From Lactifluus volemus (taxonomy: Eukaryota; Basidiomycota; Agaricomycetes; Russulales; Russulaceae): a DNA stretch of 64,000 nt. This document shows positions 46,491-59,290 of the stretch, one piece after another. The stretch is from NCBI GenBank assembly GCA_022376515.1, contig WTXI01000036.1, positions 124,001-188,000 of the forward strand. Reading direction: 5' to 3'. Both the position numbers and the translations under genes were made by a program. Within the stretch, counting starts at the first letter, position 1, and each line of letters begins with the position of its first letter. The notes under the pieces are model-generated. The model saw only the letters and a list, made by a program, of their open reading frames with translations. It made no database searches and was not told the origin of the DNA.

Positions 46491-48056
46491 ATGCCTGGTT
46501 GCTGCTCTACCATCATTTACCCTCCCCTCATCAGAAGGCTCCGAGTCGGCCAAAGTAAGCAATTCCAAGTCATGATCTTTGGATCCCTGATCTGATCACA
46601 AACTTGCGAATTAATAGGGCTCAACAACAATAGATGTCATTCACCTATCCATATCCTCAACGACGACGTGCTTCTCAATATATTTCATTTGTATCGTCTG
46701 GCCGATCCAGACGAGTATAAAGATGAGAGTGGCCTGTTTAACTTTAAATGGGGCCGTCAACGTTGGTGGTACAAACTGGCACATGTTTGTCGACTGTGGC
46801 GGAATATTATTCTTGAATCACCATCCGGGCTCGACCTTCATCTGTTCTGCACTAATGGTGTGCCTGTAGCAGACATGCTTGCACATTCACCACCTCTACC
46901 ACTCACCATCTGTTATGACGGCGATCGTGTGATAACAGCAGAAGATGAATCGGGTATATTCCTCGCACTTTCGCACCGTGATCGCGTTCGCCACATTGAC
47001 TTTTGGGACCTCCAAAATGCTCGGACGCTTGTCACGGCTATGGATGATCAATTCCCAAGTCTGGAACGCATGTATATCCATTCTCCAGCCGATGAAGTGG
47101 TCCTTCCCGTAACGTTTCAAGCGCCCAATTTACGCCATTTCAGAATGATGACGGCCTCCCTTTCAATCCAATCTCCTTTGCTCACAACTACTGCCGGTCT
47201 TGTCACCCTCATGCTTAGAGATATCCCATCATCCTCCTATTTCCCTCCGAGTCATCTACTTTCCCAGATTTCACTTATGCTCCAGCTAGAGATACTCGCC
47301 ATTGATTTTCGTCCCTCTCCTCCCAACCGTGACATTGAAATGCAGCTGCACAACTGGCAGACCCCAGACATGACCACTTTTCCTAACCTACACTGGTTTG
47401 CGTTCGCTGGTGCGAGCGCCTATTTGGAGGCCCTTGTCTCTCGGATCAGCGCCCCTTCCCTTAATACCCTTCAAGTCTATCTTTTCGATCGGCTCTCTGA
47501 TACTGTCCCACGACTCTTGCAGTTCATGCAAACATCCAAGAGCCTCACATTTGGCGCTGTCCAGGTAACCTTCGGTGCACTTGTCGTTTCATTACATGCG
47601 GTCCCTTGGAAGTGGGACACTCCTTTGATGTTGGAGATCGAGTGCGGCGGTCTCGACTGGCAGGTTGAATCTGCGGTGCAACTTTTTGGTACACTTTCAC
47701 CCATACTTTCTGTTGTCGAGAAAGTCGCATTCAGCTACGAAGAGCACGATCCATCATCAGAATGGCACAACATCGTCGACCCTAGTCAGTGGCGTGAACT
47801 TCTTATGCCGTTCACCAACGTGAAGACCATTCATGTGCAAGATGATCTCGTCAGCAAAATCTTCCCTTCCTTATCATCTGACGATGGAGGACAACCACCT
47901 GAACTCCTTCCGAACCTTGAGGAGGTTGGATATTCTGGAGGAAGCGATGCTCTGGACGCAGTTATCACATTTCTCGATGAACGACAAGTAGCGGGTCATT
48001 TCATCAGCCTGCAGTTGGTGGATAATTCCATATTCAATGAGCCTTGGGTTCTGTAG
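46491..48056 (+). CDS. F-box-like protein, tandem copy 3
   Basis: Exons 46491-46554 and 46618-48056, intron 63 nt, 500 residues. The F-box region reads IHILNDDVLLNIFHLYRL, then KLAHVCRLWRNIILESP. It is the most divergent of the three in the second half (EILAIDFRPSPPNRDIEMQL; SYEEHDPSSEWHNIVDPS) and ends with FNEPWVL instead of FNKP. The frame is fully open. The substitutions cluster in the putative substrate-binding repeat region, not the F-box. Confidence 0.75.
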
Positions 48057-48400
48057 CCTATGGACGCTGCAGCAATGGAGCTGATTGGTGGATCGAAGTA
48101 GTATGTCTCGACACAACTACCCATATCTTAGTCGCGCTCACACCATACAACTGGAATATCTTTGTCAACATAGGCGTATGCATTCTCGATGACTATCATG
48201 TATAGTGTGTGCTCCCAATGTTATCGTGTTATAGATGGCGACCCGCACATTTACAAGCCCCTCCCCTCCCCAGCCCCCTGCTTTTCCCCCATCGAGAACA
48301 GAAAACTTTTGCTGCGGAACGTCAGCCATATGACATACCAAGTCTACCGACAACAGAAGGGCAATACAAGCAAACGGCTCATTATGCGTTCCGTAACATG

Positions 48401-49220
48401 GAACATATGAAAGTCTCTTCCCGTCCCAGAAGTCCCAGTCTTTTTTTTGGCGGAGCTAAAATTTTCGGCACAACATGCTTGCGAGAGATATTGGTTGGAA
48501 GCTGGGTTCAAGATACACGATTTTGAAATCCCAATTCTGGACTGCGACGCGTCGGATGATGAAACACCTAGGCTATCCTTTAATATGGTCATCGAGGCGA
48601 GGAGAGGCGGGGTTGTAGAAGGCGGTTCTGTGAGTGAATCACAGCCAATCTGTTCAAGTTGGACAAGATATTCCTGACTCGGACCTAAGGGATATGTAAG
48701 ATGCGATTGTTCCGTGTCATCTGCTTCCCTCAATGTTGCACCGTCTTTGTACTGGGACTGAGGGACCGGCCTCCCTACCTTTTGGCTCCTTTATTCGTGA
48801 GCTGTTTCTACGGTATGACGATTAGATAAAGATGAATTCTAATTTACCCCCGATCATCCTCGGAGCGCGGAGCGCTAAACAAGCGATCCCGGGCCGGCGG
48901 CCTTTGGGGCTTCAGAAATCGGACCTGGCCCCTGGCATGCCAACCCCTTCCTGCAAGCCCCGCTTTTGAGGAACCCGTTCAACGTACCGGATATCTACGT
49001 CACAGTGTCGTATGCAAAAGTCCCAAGCATTTTTTATGACAGCGGCCAACTTGAAGTTGAAAAGATCCCGATGGTTCTCCCTTTGATGACAAACGCCCCA
49101 TCGCAACCTTGCTCGTTTTCGATCCCAGGACTCGACCTTAGTGTTTTCGAGTACTTAAGTTCCCTTGTCGTTCGTAAACTGGAGTTTCTCGTCACATATA
49201 CACAATTCTTTCTGCAAAAC
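48401..49220. other. Non-genic stretch
   Basis: Short frames without domains. One plus frame (48447-48677) contains a piece reading FEIPILDCDASDDETPRLSF that looks protein-like, but I cannot extend it into a gene. Confidence 0.35.
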
Positions 49221-49222
49221 AT

Positions 49223-49881
49223 GGGAGATTATACGAAGGGTCATGCCCTTGAACACTGTTCCACCTGTTCCTTGCAATCATACTGTAACAGGTGTGCATC
49301 GAGATTATACGGTAGGTAGTGTATACTAAATAACACTTGAAATGAGTGCTCGATGCTGAAGATCCAGGCTCCTACGATGACGAACATACCTAGCGATCAT
49401 CAACCAGCCATTTACCCGTACATTGCGTCATGGCTACTCGCAATTCTATGGTGGCACCGCGCACATTCAGCGCGTGACGGCTTACACGCACTATACTATG
49501 TCCTCCAACGATGTTGTACCCTCCCAGCCAGGTGGGCGGGCACATGGGGCTGTCTATGGTTCGCCTTCTCCTGTCAGTGTCCTTCATCATTTGTACTCCC
49601 TACCCTAAGCATTCAATTTAGAGCGCCCAATTTGGTGAGGCGCCTGAGAATGAACCTGTGACCTTGGAAAGGAGTGCAAGGGGAGCTACTCAATACTTCA
49701 ATGATGCCAACCACAATCCCGTTGTCCCCGGAATATTGACAACCAACGTATATAAGGACCTCGCAGTACGGTTTATCCACAACCCGAAATCAAACGTTGT
49801 CATGATGCACACAGCATCGGAGGCGGGATCGGTTCTGGCCGACTTAAAGTGAGGATCGAGCTCGAAAATGATGACGCCATA
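49223..49881 (+). pseudogene. Orphan four-exon family, decayed copy C
   Basis: Exon 1 is shifted near its start; an ATG at 49245 restores the frame of MPLNTVPPVPCNHT. Exons 2 and 3 are fused by a deletion that removes intron 2 (CATGGCTACTCGC joined to GGTGGCACCGCG). Exon 4 (PVTLERSARGATQYFN ... NPKSNVVMMHTASE) is shifted by one nucleotide near the end, giving a premature TGA at 49850-49852 before KVRIELENDDA. Donor and acceptor sites of the remaining introns are intact. Confidence 0.7.
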
Positions 49882-49889
49882 TGAGAACA

Positions 49890-50376
49890 TAGTGCCATAC
49901 TAAAGTGTGCGGAGAGAATGGTAAGCGGTAGTCCCCAGTTTTGTCTGATCTTAGGTGTTGGCGATGTTCTGGTACCGAGCGAAAGAAAAGAAAAGAAATT
50001 TTGCTTCAGTACGACTCTGCTGGTAGCGCAGTTCCATGACCAAAGTGTTTCTAAAGAGAGCTGATAGCACAGCAAGCGATGACGACATTCGAAGAGAAGC
50101 GGTGGATTGGGATCCCAATTTGCCAGTCTACTCTCCTAGTTGTGCGTAGAACTTAAGTGGTGTTATATATAAAAACCCTCGACAGAACCATCCAGCTGCA
50201 TCTGTAGAATGTTTAACGCGACTAGTCGTTGTTTTGTTTGTTTAAAGGAAGGCGTGAGAAATAAATTGAGAGTCCGTTCAGCTGAGGGAAACGACCAAGA
50301 CGAGCCGGAAATCTCGCGAGGCCAATTCCGCCCCAGCGCGCTCGACGCTGGCGACATTACTTATCCACTCTCGTCT
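49890..50376. other. Intergenic, probable DSN1 promoter
   Basis: AT-rich from 50160 to 50280 with a ttatatataaa box at 50163-50173, consistent with a promoter for the gene starting at 50377 (or 50209). Confidence 0.4.
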
Positions 50377-52257
50377 ATGAACATTACCTCAACTATTACA
50401 GCAAATTCCGACCATCTCATGATACATTCCGAGGCCTCTGGCAAGCGCAAAGCCTCAGACGAACACTCCAACGCTGCACCCAAGTCTAAACGAACGCGCA
50501 AAGATGTGAGTTCCTCCATCCTATCTCTTTAGACGACAATGTTGAATGCCATGAAGCAGAACGCCGCTTCCCAGAAGCGTAAACGTATGCGTTTAGCTAT
50601 ATGCTCTTCCGTGATCTTGTCATGCTAATATGCATTCTCATTACGATTAACTTAGTTCCCAATGGCGAAGAAAAGCGTAGTGGTCTTGTCATCATCCGTG
50701 GCTCTCAATCCCAACCACCCTCTTCCCAACCCTCTTCCGATAATAGCAACGCTCTCGCCGGGCCATCACAACCGCCTAACAAGAAGTTTCGTGCCGCATC
50801 CGCAAAGGCATCTAGCAGTAAGGCGAAACACAAAACTCCCGATGAAGATGGTATTGTTGAAGAAGATGTGCGGCTTATGGAGATGGAGGCCGATGCCCTT
50901 CGACGCGCTGCGCATCGTTCACGCGATTCACTACCTAGTGGCGATTCCCTTCTCCCGCTCGCGCCCCGTGAGACACCCAAGATTGAACAGAACCGTGCAA
51001 TGCGCGGTGAAGGCTCCCGTACACCCCGGAGAGCATCGATGTCCTCGCGCGGCAAGCGCTTGAGCAACAGTTTTGAAAGAGCCGGGATTATCAGTGTGTA
51101 GCAAACTCACTTTACGTTGCCCATCCCTGATCTGTCCCCATAGCACAACCCCATTCTTCGGTGGACGACGCGAGCCTCTACAAACACATCGATTCCGAAC
51201 TTCCGGATCCTGATCGCGCGCGACAACTGATCATCCTCTGTGCCGCACGGGCCCCGCTGCCTGCACCTCGTGAAGGGAAAGACCCACCCGGTCAGCCGTC
51301 TGAGAAGGGGATGAAGCTGTTACAAGAACTTAAGGACGATGTACTACTTTTATTGGCGGAGCGAAAGGTTGACATGAACGTGATGTCGACCGATCAACCG
51401 GATTCGGCTGCAAGTGGAAGTGTGGACGTACGGACAAACGAACAAAATGTCAACAATCGCGCCAGGACAACCAGATTCAAGGACGAAATTCGCACGTATG
51501 TCTTTCGTTGTGTTCAGACTCGTCGTTTCATTGACGTTTGTCTTGTCGGGCGACAGGGCAAAGGCAGAGGACGACGCATGGGCAGCGGTTACACAATTTT
51601 ACAATGCTTACCAAGAAACAGTGACGAAGGGATTGGAACAACGACAGAAAGCGAAGGGCAAGTCTCGTGCCCAGCCAGGGGAAGACTTGCGAACATCGGA
51701 ATTGCCGAAGCAATTACAGGAGGCAAGCGACCTGGCGCTCAACGTCTTGGCAAAGGATGCCACGGGCGAGCATAACCCCCACGGCCATCGATGGAACGAC
51801 CTTCGTGTGAAGGTGTGTCCTAAAGCCCCGTTTATCTAGCATTCGTACTAATCCCTCGCACTCACAGACCGATGAGCTCCATTCCTTTGTCAACACCGCC
51901 GTTCAATCAGCCAGTGTTGTGGAAACAGACCTAGATCGGCGCTTCAGCCATCTCAAACATGTCCTCCACTCACGGACCCGACGCGCGGCATCGCCGACGA
52001 CCCAACCTCCCTCCACCCTCTCGACGTACCTCCCCCGGCGTCCCGCAGATCCGTCAGAATCGCGCGACTTGTTTCGCGCGCTTGCACGCGTCGATGCGGC
52101 CCGTCCACCAACGCAAGTCGGGGCCGCGGCCAGCCGTGCGGCACGCGAAGTGCTGCGCGCGCAGGATGCACCAGCGAGCGAGCGCCGTATCACGCCCGTA
52201 GCCCCGCCTACACCCCGTACGCCACGACGGCCAGGCACGCCTGGGCGTGGGCGATGA
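50377..52257 (+). CDS. DSN1: Mis12-complex kinetochore protein DSN1/MIS13
   Basis: Six predicted exons: 50377-50505, 50560-50584, 50656-51093, 51144-51495, 51557-51812, 51868-52257; 529 residues. DSN1 is a subunit of the MIND/Mis12 complex, which links centromeric chromatin to the NDC80 microtubule-binding complex. A basic, Ser-rich N-terminal half leads to RRASMSSRGKRLSNSFER (about residues 175-192), the conserved RR-x-S / RGKR-x-S region that Aurora B phosphorylates in characterised homologues. Then come SSVDDASLYKHIDSELPDP and RARQLIILCAARA, the core signature of the family, and a C-terminal coiled-coil-like helix region with a basic, Pro-rich tail. An in-frame ATG at 50209 could extend the N-terminus by 56 residues. 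Confidence 0.85.
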
Positions 52258-54112
52258 CTTTTGAGAACCACTGTTTTTGTTTTTATTACTTCGGGATAAT
52301 ACCAGGTTTTTTTTTTCCCTTTTCCCTTTTCCCTTCTCGTAACCCCCTTCGTTTTGCTATTTCTGGTGTCTCTTCCTTTGCTTTGTTAGTTAGTTGTGTC
52401 GCATCTTTCGTTCATGCTCGTCCTCAAATTTTGTATGTAGCGATGACGCTAGGTATTATTAGTACACTTGGAACCCGAAAAGTCGGGCAGGGGGGTTGCC
52501 GAAATGGCATGTTCACCTCGAGATCTCGGTCCCTCAAAGCAATAATTCAAGCGAAGGTTAAAATTAACGCTAAAAGTTGGGACTCACACGACTTGTCGAC
52601 TCTATTAGCTCCTTGTTTCTTTTTTGGCTATTGTGATCCGCGCCTTTCGCCTCTTGAACCTATGGCAACTCTTCGAGATGTTCCATGCTGAACTGACTTT
52701 TTTGCTCCGAGGAAAACATCGTCGCGAGAATGTGTAGAGCACGTAAGTCCTTTTTTTTTAACTGCATCGACAATTCACTTAAGGGCACTGTCCGCGGCGA
52801 TGATGGGCACACTTTTGTGGCCCCTCCCCGTTTTATCACATCGCTTGAATCTTGCCAGTGCTTCCATTTAGAGAGCTACAAATCAATTTCAGATCTCTTG
52901 CCCAGCAAACGATTACACATGTACAATACCTTCGTCGGCGTCCCGAATTGAGCGGTTCGGGATTGGGGTACCAATGACTTGCAGGCCAATTTGGGAAGGC
53001 CCAAACGTGAAAAAGCACAAAAAAGTATTTATTCAGCTCTCGGTTGTACAGTAGTACATTGGGGCTGCTGCTGGGTTTTATCGTGCCAGTGTGCCGGGAG
53101 ATTTTGATCCCGATTTCATACATTCGGAACGTTTGCGGGGAAAGAGGTAAGCGAAAGGTCTCAGGAGATGGAGTCAACGTCGTCGGAAAATGAGCGGTTT
53201 GAAGCACAGAAAATCAGGGGCCCGAGACATCTGGTCGAAAATGGTGGCTCAAACATGGATTGACGTCGTTGAGTTTGCCAGCACAGGGGGACTGAAATCT
53301 TTACAGTCCACACTATAGCGACATAGCGCTTCAGAAGTTGACCACAACAACATCTGTCTGCCGGCGTTACAGAGGACCGTGTTGTTGTGCCTGCAAACCG
53401 CCAGTTGTCCGTAAAGGCCAAACTCAGGGGAAGATTAAGCTCAAAAAAGGTACACGTACCCCGCAGGTGAAAGCGTCGCCCCGGGTCACGGTGAAGTTTG
53501 GGTCAGCGCGTCAGCGATCGGGTTCTTCTGAGAGTGCATAGGATGATCCGTTTTGCCCTGCATGTAGGGCTCTATGTAGTTGACGTATACTGTAAGTCTG
53601 GTCACATGAAAGAAAGATCCGGAGTGAGAGTTATCGTCGGTCCATATCCACGGATTCAAAAGAGTAACCGGTTATGCCACACTGGCAAGACCGACGATTT
53701 TCATCCTATTGAATGTCCTTCGCCAAAATTTCCTGCATTTCATGACTGTATCACATGCATGATCTTTACTTTGGGATCATCCTCACAGACAACTTGTCAG
53801 CGTGTCTTCAGAGAGGTACAGCATATTTCGCAGAGTGGATTTTACGTTGTGTCGGTAAAAAAATTTAATTTCGTTGGCTATGATGCTTCATTTCGACTGA
53901 CCCTGACCGGAAAGCTCGAGAAGGCGAGAGATTTCCGGTTTCCCGGGCCACGCGACGCGGAGCTGTGATGATTTGTCAGCTACCGCCACCGCCACGCCTT
54001 GCACAGCTTGTCATGGTCAGGCCCGACCACAAATCGCAAATCTGGTGGAACCACACACCTTGACACACAACCGACATCTTCATTTTTCCGGAATTCATCC
54101 AACGCCTTTACC
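52258..54112. other. Non-genic stretch between DSN1 and YPI1
   Basis: Includes T-rich 3' flank of DSN1 (52300-52335). The long plus frame 53498-53968 has no domain. No RNA gene is recognised. Confidence 0.4.
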
Positions 54113-54659
54113 ATGGCTCTCGTCTCCCAAGGTGGACCATCAAACGCCATCTCACGGGAGGGCTCGCGTACGGTACTCGTCAGCGAGCAGCACGACGCCT
54201 CTGTGCAACCGGATCTTGTACCTGGGGGAACTTTACATCTTCGTGGGGGTCTGCGCGACCGCCCACATGTGGCATGGGGTGAGGATGTCGTAGACAATGA
54301 AGGTCTTGGCAGAAAGAAGTCTAAAAGTGGGTATATCGAATTTTGACCTAATAAGAACAAAATAATGCTAATGGGGTACCCTAGTTTGTTGTATCTACCA
54401 TAAGCCAAGAGAGTTTGACGAATCGTCGTCATCTGATTCATCAGGGTCGGAAACTGACGCTGATGAGGGTACTGCTAGGCCAAGCGGGCAGTATCACCAT
54501 CATCGCCATGGTCATCGCCATCACGTGGATAGGGAGGGTGATGATGGAGAGCGAGGTGATAAAGGAGGGGACGACGAGGATGATCGAAAACGGAATAATA
54601 ATACTAATAATGCGTATGAACGGATGTCAACAGGAAAGGGAAAAGGGAAATCGAGTTGA
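54113..54659 (+). CDS. YPI1: Type-1 protein phosphatase inhibitor (YPI1/PPP1R11)
   Basis: Two exons (54113-54326 and 54385-54659, intron 58 nt) give 162 residues. The diagnostic block runs from HLRGG through RPHVAWGEDVVDNEGLGRKK to SKICCIYHKPREFDESSSD (residues about 42-87). It contains the HVAW docking motif equivalent to RVxF and the Cys/His segment shared by fungal Ypi1 and animal PPP1R11. These proteins bind the catalytic subunit of PP1, mostly in the nucleus, and restrain or direct its activity. The C-terminal tail is His-rich (YHHHRHGHRHH), then acidic, then basic (KGKGKSS), as in other fungal members. The intron splits the Ile codon of SKICC. Confidence 0.92.
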
Positions 54660-55085
54660 ACTTTGAGTTTGACCAGAGTTGGACAAGACCGAGTGTCCAT
54701 TTAACCAGTTCGAGGCAGTGTCAAAAAGCACAGCGCTAACGTTGACATGACACACATGTATACATGTGAAGCGTGGCCTGCACCACCCTCATATGCTGCG
54801 CAATATCATTTTTTCCCCTATGAAATGATTTTTTTTTTCCCTTGCAGTCAATCGAGTCAGTTAGAATTTGTTTATTTTATTTTCATAATGAGCCAACACC
54901 GTGGAAAGGCCTTCCCGTAACCACAGGGCTTCGTCATCGTCCGGCGGTCGTGTCCTCCGAATGCGGTCTAACTTAATTATCAGTCAATTCTGATAATTTC
55001 CCAACTAGTGGTTTAGGGTCTCTCCATATTATCCCTAGTCACTTGTCATTCGACCTCAGGGTACCTCTCTTTCCGCACTCCAATC
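54660..55085. other. Intergenic, promoter region of the Zn2Cys6 gene
   Basis: T-rich runs near 54810-54840 and no ORF of note. Confidence 0.45.
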
Positions 55086-58000
55086 ATGTCCTCCGCTGAA
55101 GAGGACATTAACGATCCCGACTCCAGCACTCCTCGCAGCGCCAAGAAGAGAAGAGTTCAGAGAGCGTGCGACGTATGTCGGCGAAAGAAAAGCAAGTGTC
55201 TCCCTCTCCTTGGCGTCCCATTTCAGCTGCTAATCCTTTCCTGACAGTCCGATGTATGATTCCTTCGGTCTTTCTTGGCTCTATGCAGGTCCTAACGGCC
55301 CCCACTTAGGTGATGGCAGCCAGATGCCAGGAAATAAGTGTTCAAACTGTTCTGCGTATAACTTTGAATGCAAGTACGAAGAGGCGGCCAAGGTACGCAG
55401 TCCTATCACCACTTCCCTCCTATCTACCAATCCTGACCCGCCATGTTAGAAACGGGGACCCCCCAAAGGGTGCGTGGTCTTGTCTCGACCTTGTTCACTT
55501 GTTCATCTTTCCTATCAAGTTATGTAGAAAGTCTCGAGTCTCGGCTGGAAAAGATGGAGAGCCTCCTACAACGGGTGTGTGGTCCAATTGGCATATCCCT
55601 TCCCTCATTGTCCTCATCATCCCTAGCTCTGTCCCGACGCCGATTTTACACCAGAATTGGGAGCACCTATTGATCGGCAAGCTTTTATGCGACAGTCCGT
55701 ATCTCGCTCCCTCCAGACAACACCCGGTACCGCCTCGTATCGACCGCCCTCCCGGCTCCGCGGACCTAGCTCCACTTCTCTAGACGACTCGGGCGAACGC
55801 GAGCCCGAGGGAAGCGACGATGACGAGTACATTGTGATAAGCTCCAGGATAAAGTCCCTCCAAGAAACATTCAGTGATCTCTCCGTCAGCTATCGCTTCT
55901 TTGGCAAATCCAGCGGTGTCAGCCTCGTGCAGACTGCCCTCGATCTCAAATCCGAGTATAATGGCACTGAAGCAGAAGAGATGAGTAGGCGAATGGTCAA
56001 CCGTCGTCCAGAGTTCTGGGTCGAGCACGCCGTGCGTCTCCTGCTGATCATCACCCCGCCCTTTGCCCAACCTGAACTGAACCGCCCTTTGACAGTGGGA
56101 ACGAGCCGCGTTCCCTTTCGACGCGCCGAGTTACACCTTTCCAGAACCTGATCTGATCGAACACCTCGTCGAACTTTTCTTCTCGCGTATCAATATTTAT
56201 CTCCCGCTGCTGCACCGCCCGACATTTGAACGTAATCTACGTGACGGTCTGCACTTTCGCGACCAGGCCTTTGGGAGCGTGTTGCTGTGCGTTTGCGCTT
56301 GCGCGTCGCGCTACTCGGAGGATCCTCGGGTATTGTTCGAAAGCTTTACCGCCTGGCACTCGGCGGGCTGGAAGTGGTTCGGGCAGGTGCAGACCCTGCG
56401 CCGGAGCCTCATGGGCCCCCCCGTGTTGCATGACGTACAGATGTATGCGGTTAGTCATAATTTCGGCCGTGCGTGTCGGGAGCGGAGCTGAATGTACTCA
56501 CACGCTCTATTCACAGCTCGCTTGCTTGTTCTTGCAAGGCTGTTCGGCACCCCAATCATGTTGGACCATGATTGGCGTCGGTATCCGACTTATTCAAGAT
56601 GTTGGAAGGCATCGCAAGAAGATGTATACTACCCAAGATCCTATCGAAGCCGAGCAATGGCGTCGCGCGTTCTGGTTCGAAACCCCAGCGTTTGTTCCTA
56701 TGACAATTGGTTGATGAATCTCCACAGGGTGCTTGTTGTTCTGGATAGGCTGATGAGTGCATCATTCGGTCGGCCCTGCGCGATCCAGGAGGAAGAGTAT
56801 GTCTTGAGTGCACTCGGTCATCACGCATGAATTCACGATTCTATGTTAGCTTTGACGTTGACCTGCCTACCGAAGTTGACGACGAATACTGGGAGAATGA
56901 GCACGACCCAGAACAATCATTCAAGCAACCTCCCGGGAAGCCGTCGTTACTATCGTACTTTGTCTCCTTCATCAAACTCAATCAGACCTTGGCCGTGGCA
57001 CTGAGGACCATCGTAGGCCATGAATTTTTCCATTTTTGGCAGACTCAGCACTCACATCTTTTTTTTTTCTTGTGTAGTATTCGATCAACAAGTCAAAAAG
57101 CTTTCTTGGGTTTGTAGGGCCACATTGGGAACAGCATATTGTCGCCGAGCTTGACTCTGCACTTAACGAGTGGATCGACACCGTTCCTGGACACCGTGCG
57201 TACTTTTGTTCTGGACGATTCATCAGGTCGACTGATCGGCTCGGACAGTCAAATGGGATACAACTGGCCAGAACTTTCGGGATCTCAGATGGTTCTTGCA
57301 GTCCGCAAGCTTATACAGTCATTACTATCACCTCCAAATTCTAGTGCATCGGCCTTTCATACCATCTCCCAGGAAGCCGTCTCCCTTGTCGTTCCCATCG
57401 CTTGCAATTTGTACCAACGCGGCTCGATCATGTGCACACGTGGTAGATCTCCAGCGCCGCAGAGCCCCACAGTACCCCTCTTCACATTTCCAGGCACGTG
57501 TTGACCTTACAATTAGTTGGGACAATGGCTGATTCCGCTCCCCTCGTAACAGCTTCCCGCATTTACCGCTGCTATCGTCCTCTTGTTGAATATATGGGGT
57601 GCAAAGCGCTCCGGTACCATTCCTGACCCCAATAGGGAAATGCAAGATGTACACAAATGTATGGCTGTCCTCCAGGAGGCTGAAGGGCGGTGCGTGCTTG
57701 ACATTCGACTTTTTTTATTTTTCGTTCGGCTGATGGCTCCTTATCCTCGTGCAGATGGCACGCTTCAGGCCGTTTGAGGTGCGCTTACCGTCTCGAGTTT
57801 GTGTCTACTGGCTTTTGACATCATCTTCTCAAGGGACGTGCTCTGCGAACTAGCATCTGTTGGAGATCTTCTGCTCCCTCAACCTAGTCCGTCATCCGCC
57901 AAACGCGAGCGCGACTCGGACAGCCCCATCTCGCTACAGTCTAGCACGAGCGCAGGCAGTCGTGCGCCCCCACCGCCTCCACAACAACAACCACAACGGG

Positions 58001-58722
58001 TGTCCATCTCGCCTGGGACGAGCAGCCTCGCCGGCGGCAGCAGCGGCACATCATTTGTGGACCCTATGTACTCCCACACGCCCGATGCGTTCGCGCAGCA
58101 GCCCTCACCCGCGGATATGCTTTCCCACCCCTCACAAGCACAAACCTTTACGTATGCGCACCTGCCAACACACAGCGACGAGCTCGCACGCGTACCGGAC
58201 CACGTGTTTCAGCAGACCGCGGAGTGGCTTGCACCGCCACAGGCCCACCGCCCACCACATCAGCATCAGCACGCTGCGGCGCCTATATACGCGGCGCCAC
58301 CCGCGGGTCATCCGTCGACATCGTACGGGACGACACCGGTTGCGGAAGCGTACGCCACCTTCGCGTCACAGCTGGCCGTGCAGCCAGGGCAGTTACCTAC
58401 GACGGCGGGAGGGCAAGACGGGAATATGGACATTTGGCACACGGTGCCGTCTGGTTACGAGTGCGTATTCTTTCCGTTTTACTCTGGCACTGGTGCGCTC
58501 GTCGAGAAGGACTGGCTGATGGGTACCGAATTGGATCATCATCGAATCGGTTGAAATCATTTTTTTAGGCCCGAGGACTGGAATACGTACTTTTCGACCG
58601 TATCTGGGCTCACGCACCATTCGCATCATCATTTCCGTCCGCACTCGACGCACTCTCATTCGACGCATTCATCGGACGCTGCGGCCGCCGCAGGAGGGTC
58701 GGGTCAGGGACCTGTGCATTGA
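55086..58722 (+). CDS. Zn2Cys6 fungal transcription factor (Fungal_trans type)
   Basis: Exons inferred: 55086-55191, microexon 55248-55253, 55310-55392, 55450-55469, 55520-55574, 55627-56031, 56096-56449, 56517-56674, 56728-56796, 56850-57012, 57078-57195, 57249-57493, 57553-57689, 57755-57778, 57834-58460, 58569-58722; 907 residues. The cluster reads RACDVCRRKKIRCDG, then NKCSNC and FEC: all six Cys, binding two zinc ions and DNA. KRGPPKG, a coiled-coil (YVESLESRLEKMESLLQRL) and the middle-homology domain follow (HRPTFERN; CACASRYSEDPRV; GWKWFGQVQ; HRPFIPSPRKPS). The C-terminus is Pro/Gln/His-rich with a HHSHHHFRPHSTHSHSTHS tail. Two donors are GC (55192 and 57494). If the microexon is skipped and GT at 55198 used, KKSKCDG results with equal length. 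The regulated pathway is unknown. Confidence 0.88.
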
Positions 58723-59290
58723 ACCAACTTCCGCGCCCCCCCTTTTTTTTTTACTAGTTTAGTTTCTGTAATACTTATCTCGCTTTCTTCGATCGATTTT
58801 TTTTTCTTCAAAAAACCATGATTTTGCTTCTTTCTTTCTTTTTATTATCTTTTGAACGCTGACTGACCTTCCGGATGTTATAAAATTTGGGGGAAGGAAA
58901 AACGGTATGTTTAATATGATATATTTATGAAAATGATGGGGGGGCGTGGCGATATCTCCGGCGGCTTGCATGGTCAACGATCAACCATGTGTATCTGTTG
59001 TTTATATTATCTTGAGCATATTGCCATTCCGTCAAACACATAACTTGGGCTAGGGTTCAGGCTCAGAAGTGAGCGCTAGTGAGCAGCTGGTGTGCAGTCG
59101 AGAGCATTTTGAGTACCAATGACAAAGGGAAGACAATCCTTTGGGGGAGTAGGGATATTGGCAGAATCATTTGCTAGTTACACTATGTCCTCTTTACTAT
59201 CGGCCATCACCGAGTGTTTAGGTTGGCTGCTGCGCTAGTCCTTGGTGCGTGATGACTCCTCGTCGAGGGGCGCCAGACCAAAACCGTAAT
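58723..59290. other. Convergent intergenic region
   Basis: AT-rich with T runs (58743-58752, 58798-58804), shared 3' flank of the plus-strand Zn2Cys6 gene and the minus-strand phosphodiesterase. No gene seen. Confidence 0.5.

Larger units (their letters stand above)
45104..48400 (+). repeat. F-box duplication unit 3
   Basis: It begins at the tttcagaagttggtcagagtt stretch, equivalent to 38628, contains the antisense ORF in its longest form and about 500 bp of extra sequence (45810-46320) not found in units 1 and 2, then the leader, the F-box gene and the same 3' block. Confidence 0.65.

Noticed and set aside
50506..50532. A 27-nt intron in DSN1
   Set aside because: Too short for fungal splicing; using the AG at 50558-50559 gives a normal 54-nt intron in the same phase.
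53498..53968. A 156-residue plus-strand frame
   Set aside because: No recognisable motif, atypical composition and no flanking exons.
53980..54441. A 153-residue minus-strand frame
   Set aside because: It overlaps the YPI1 exons antisense; the YPI1 signature decides the strand.
55198..55309. Direct join of 55197 to 55310 in the Zn2Cys6 gene
   Set aside because: It is in frame and keeps six Cys, but gives KKSKCDG. The paralogue requires the microexon and KKIRCDG is the usual form, so it is treated as an alternative and not the main model.
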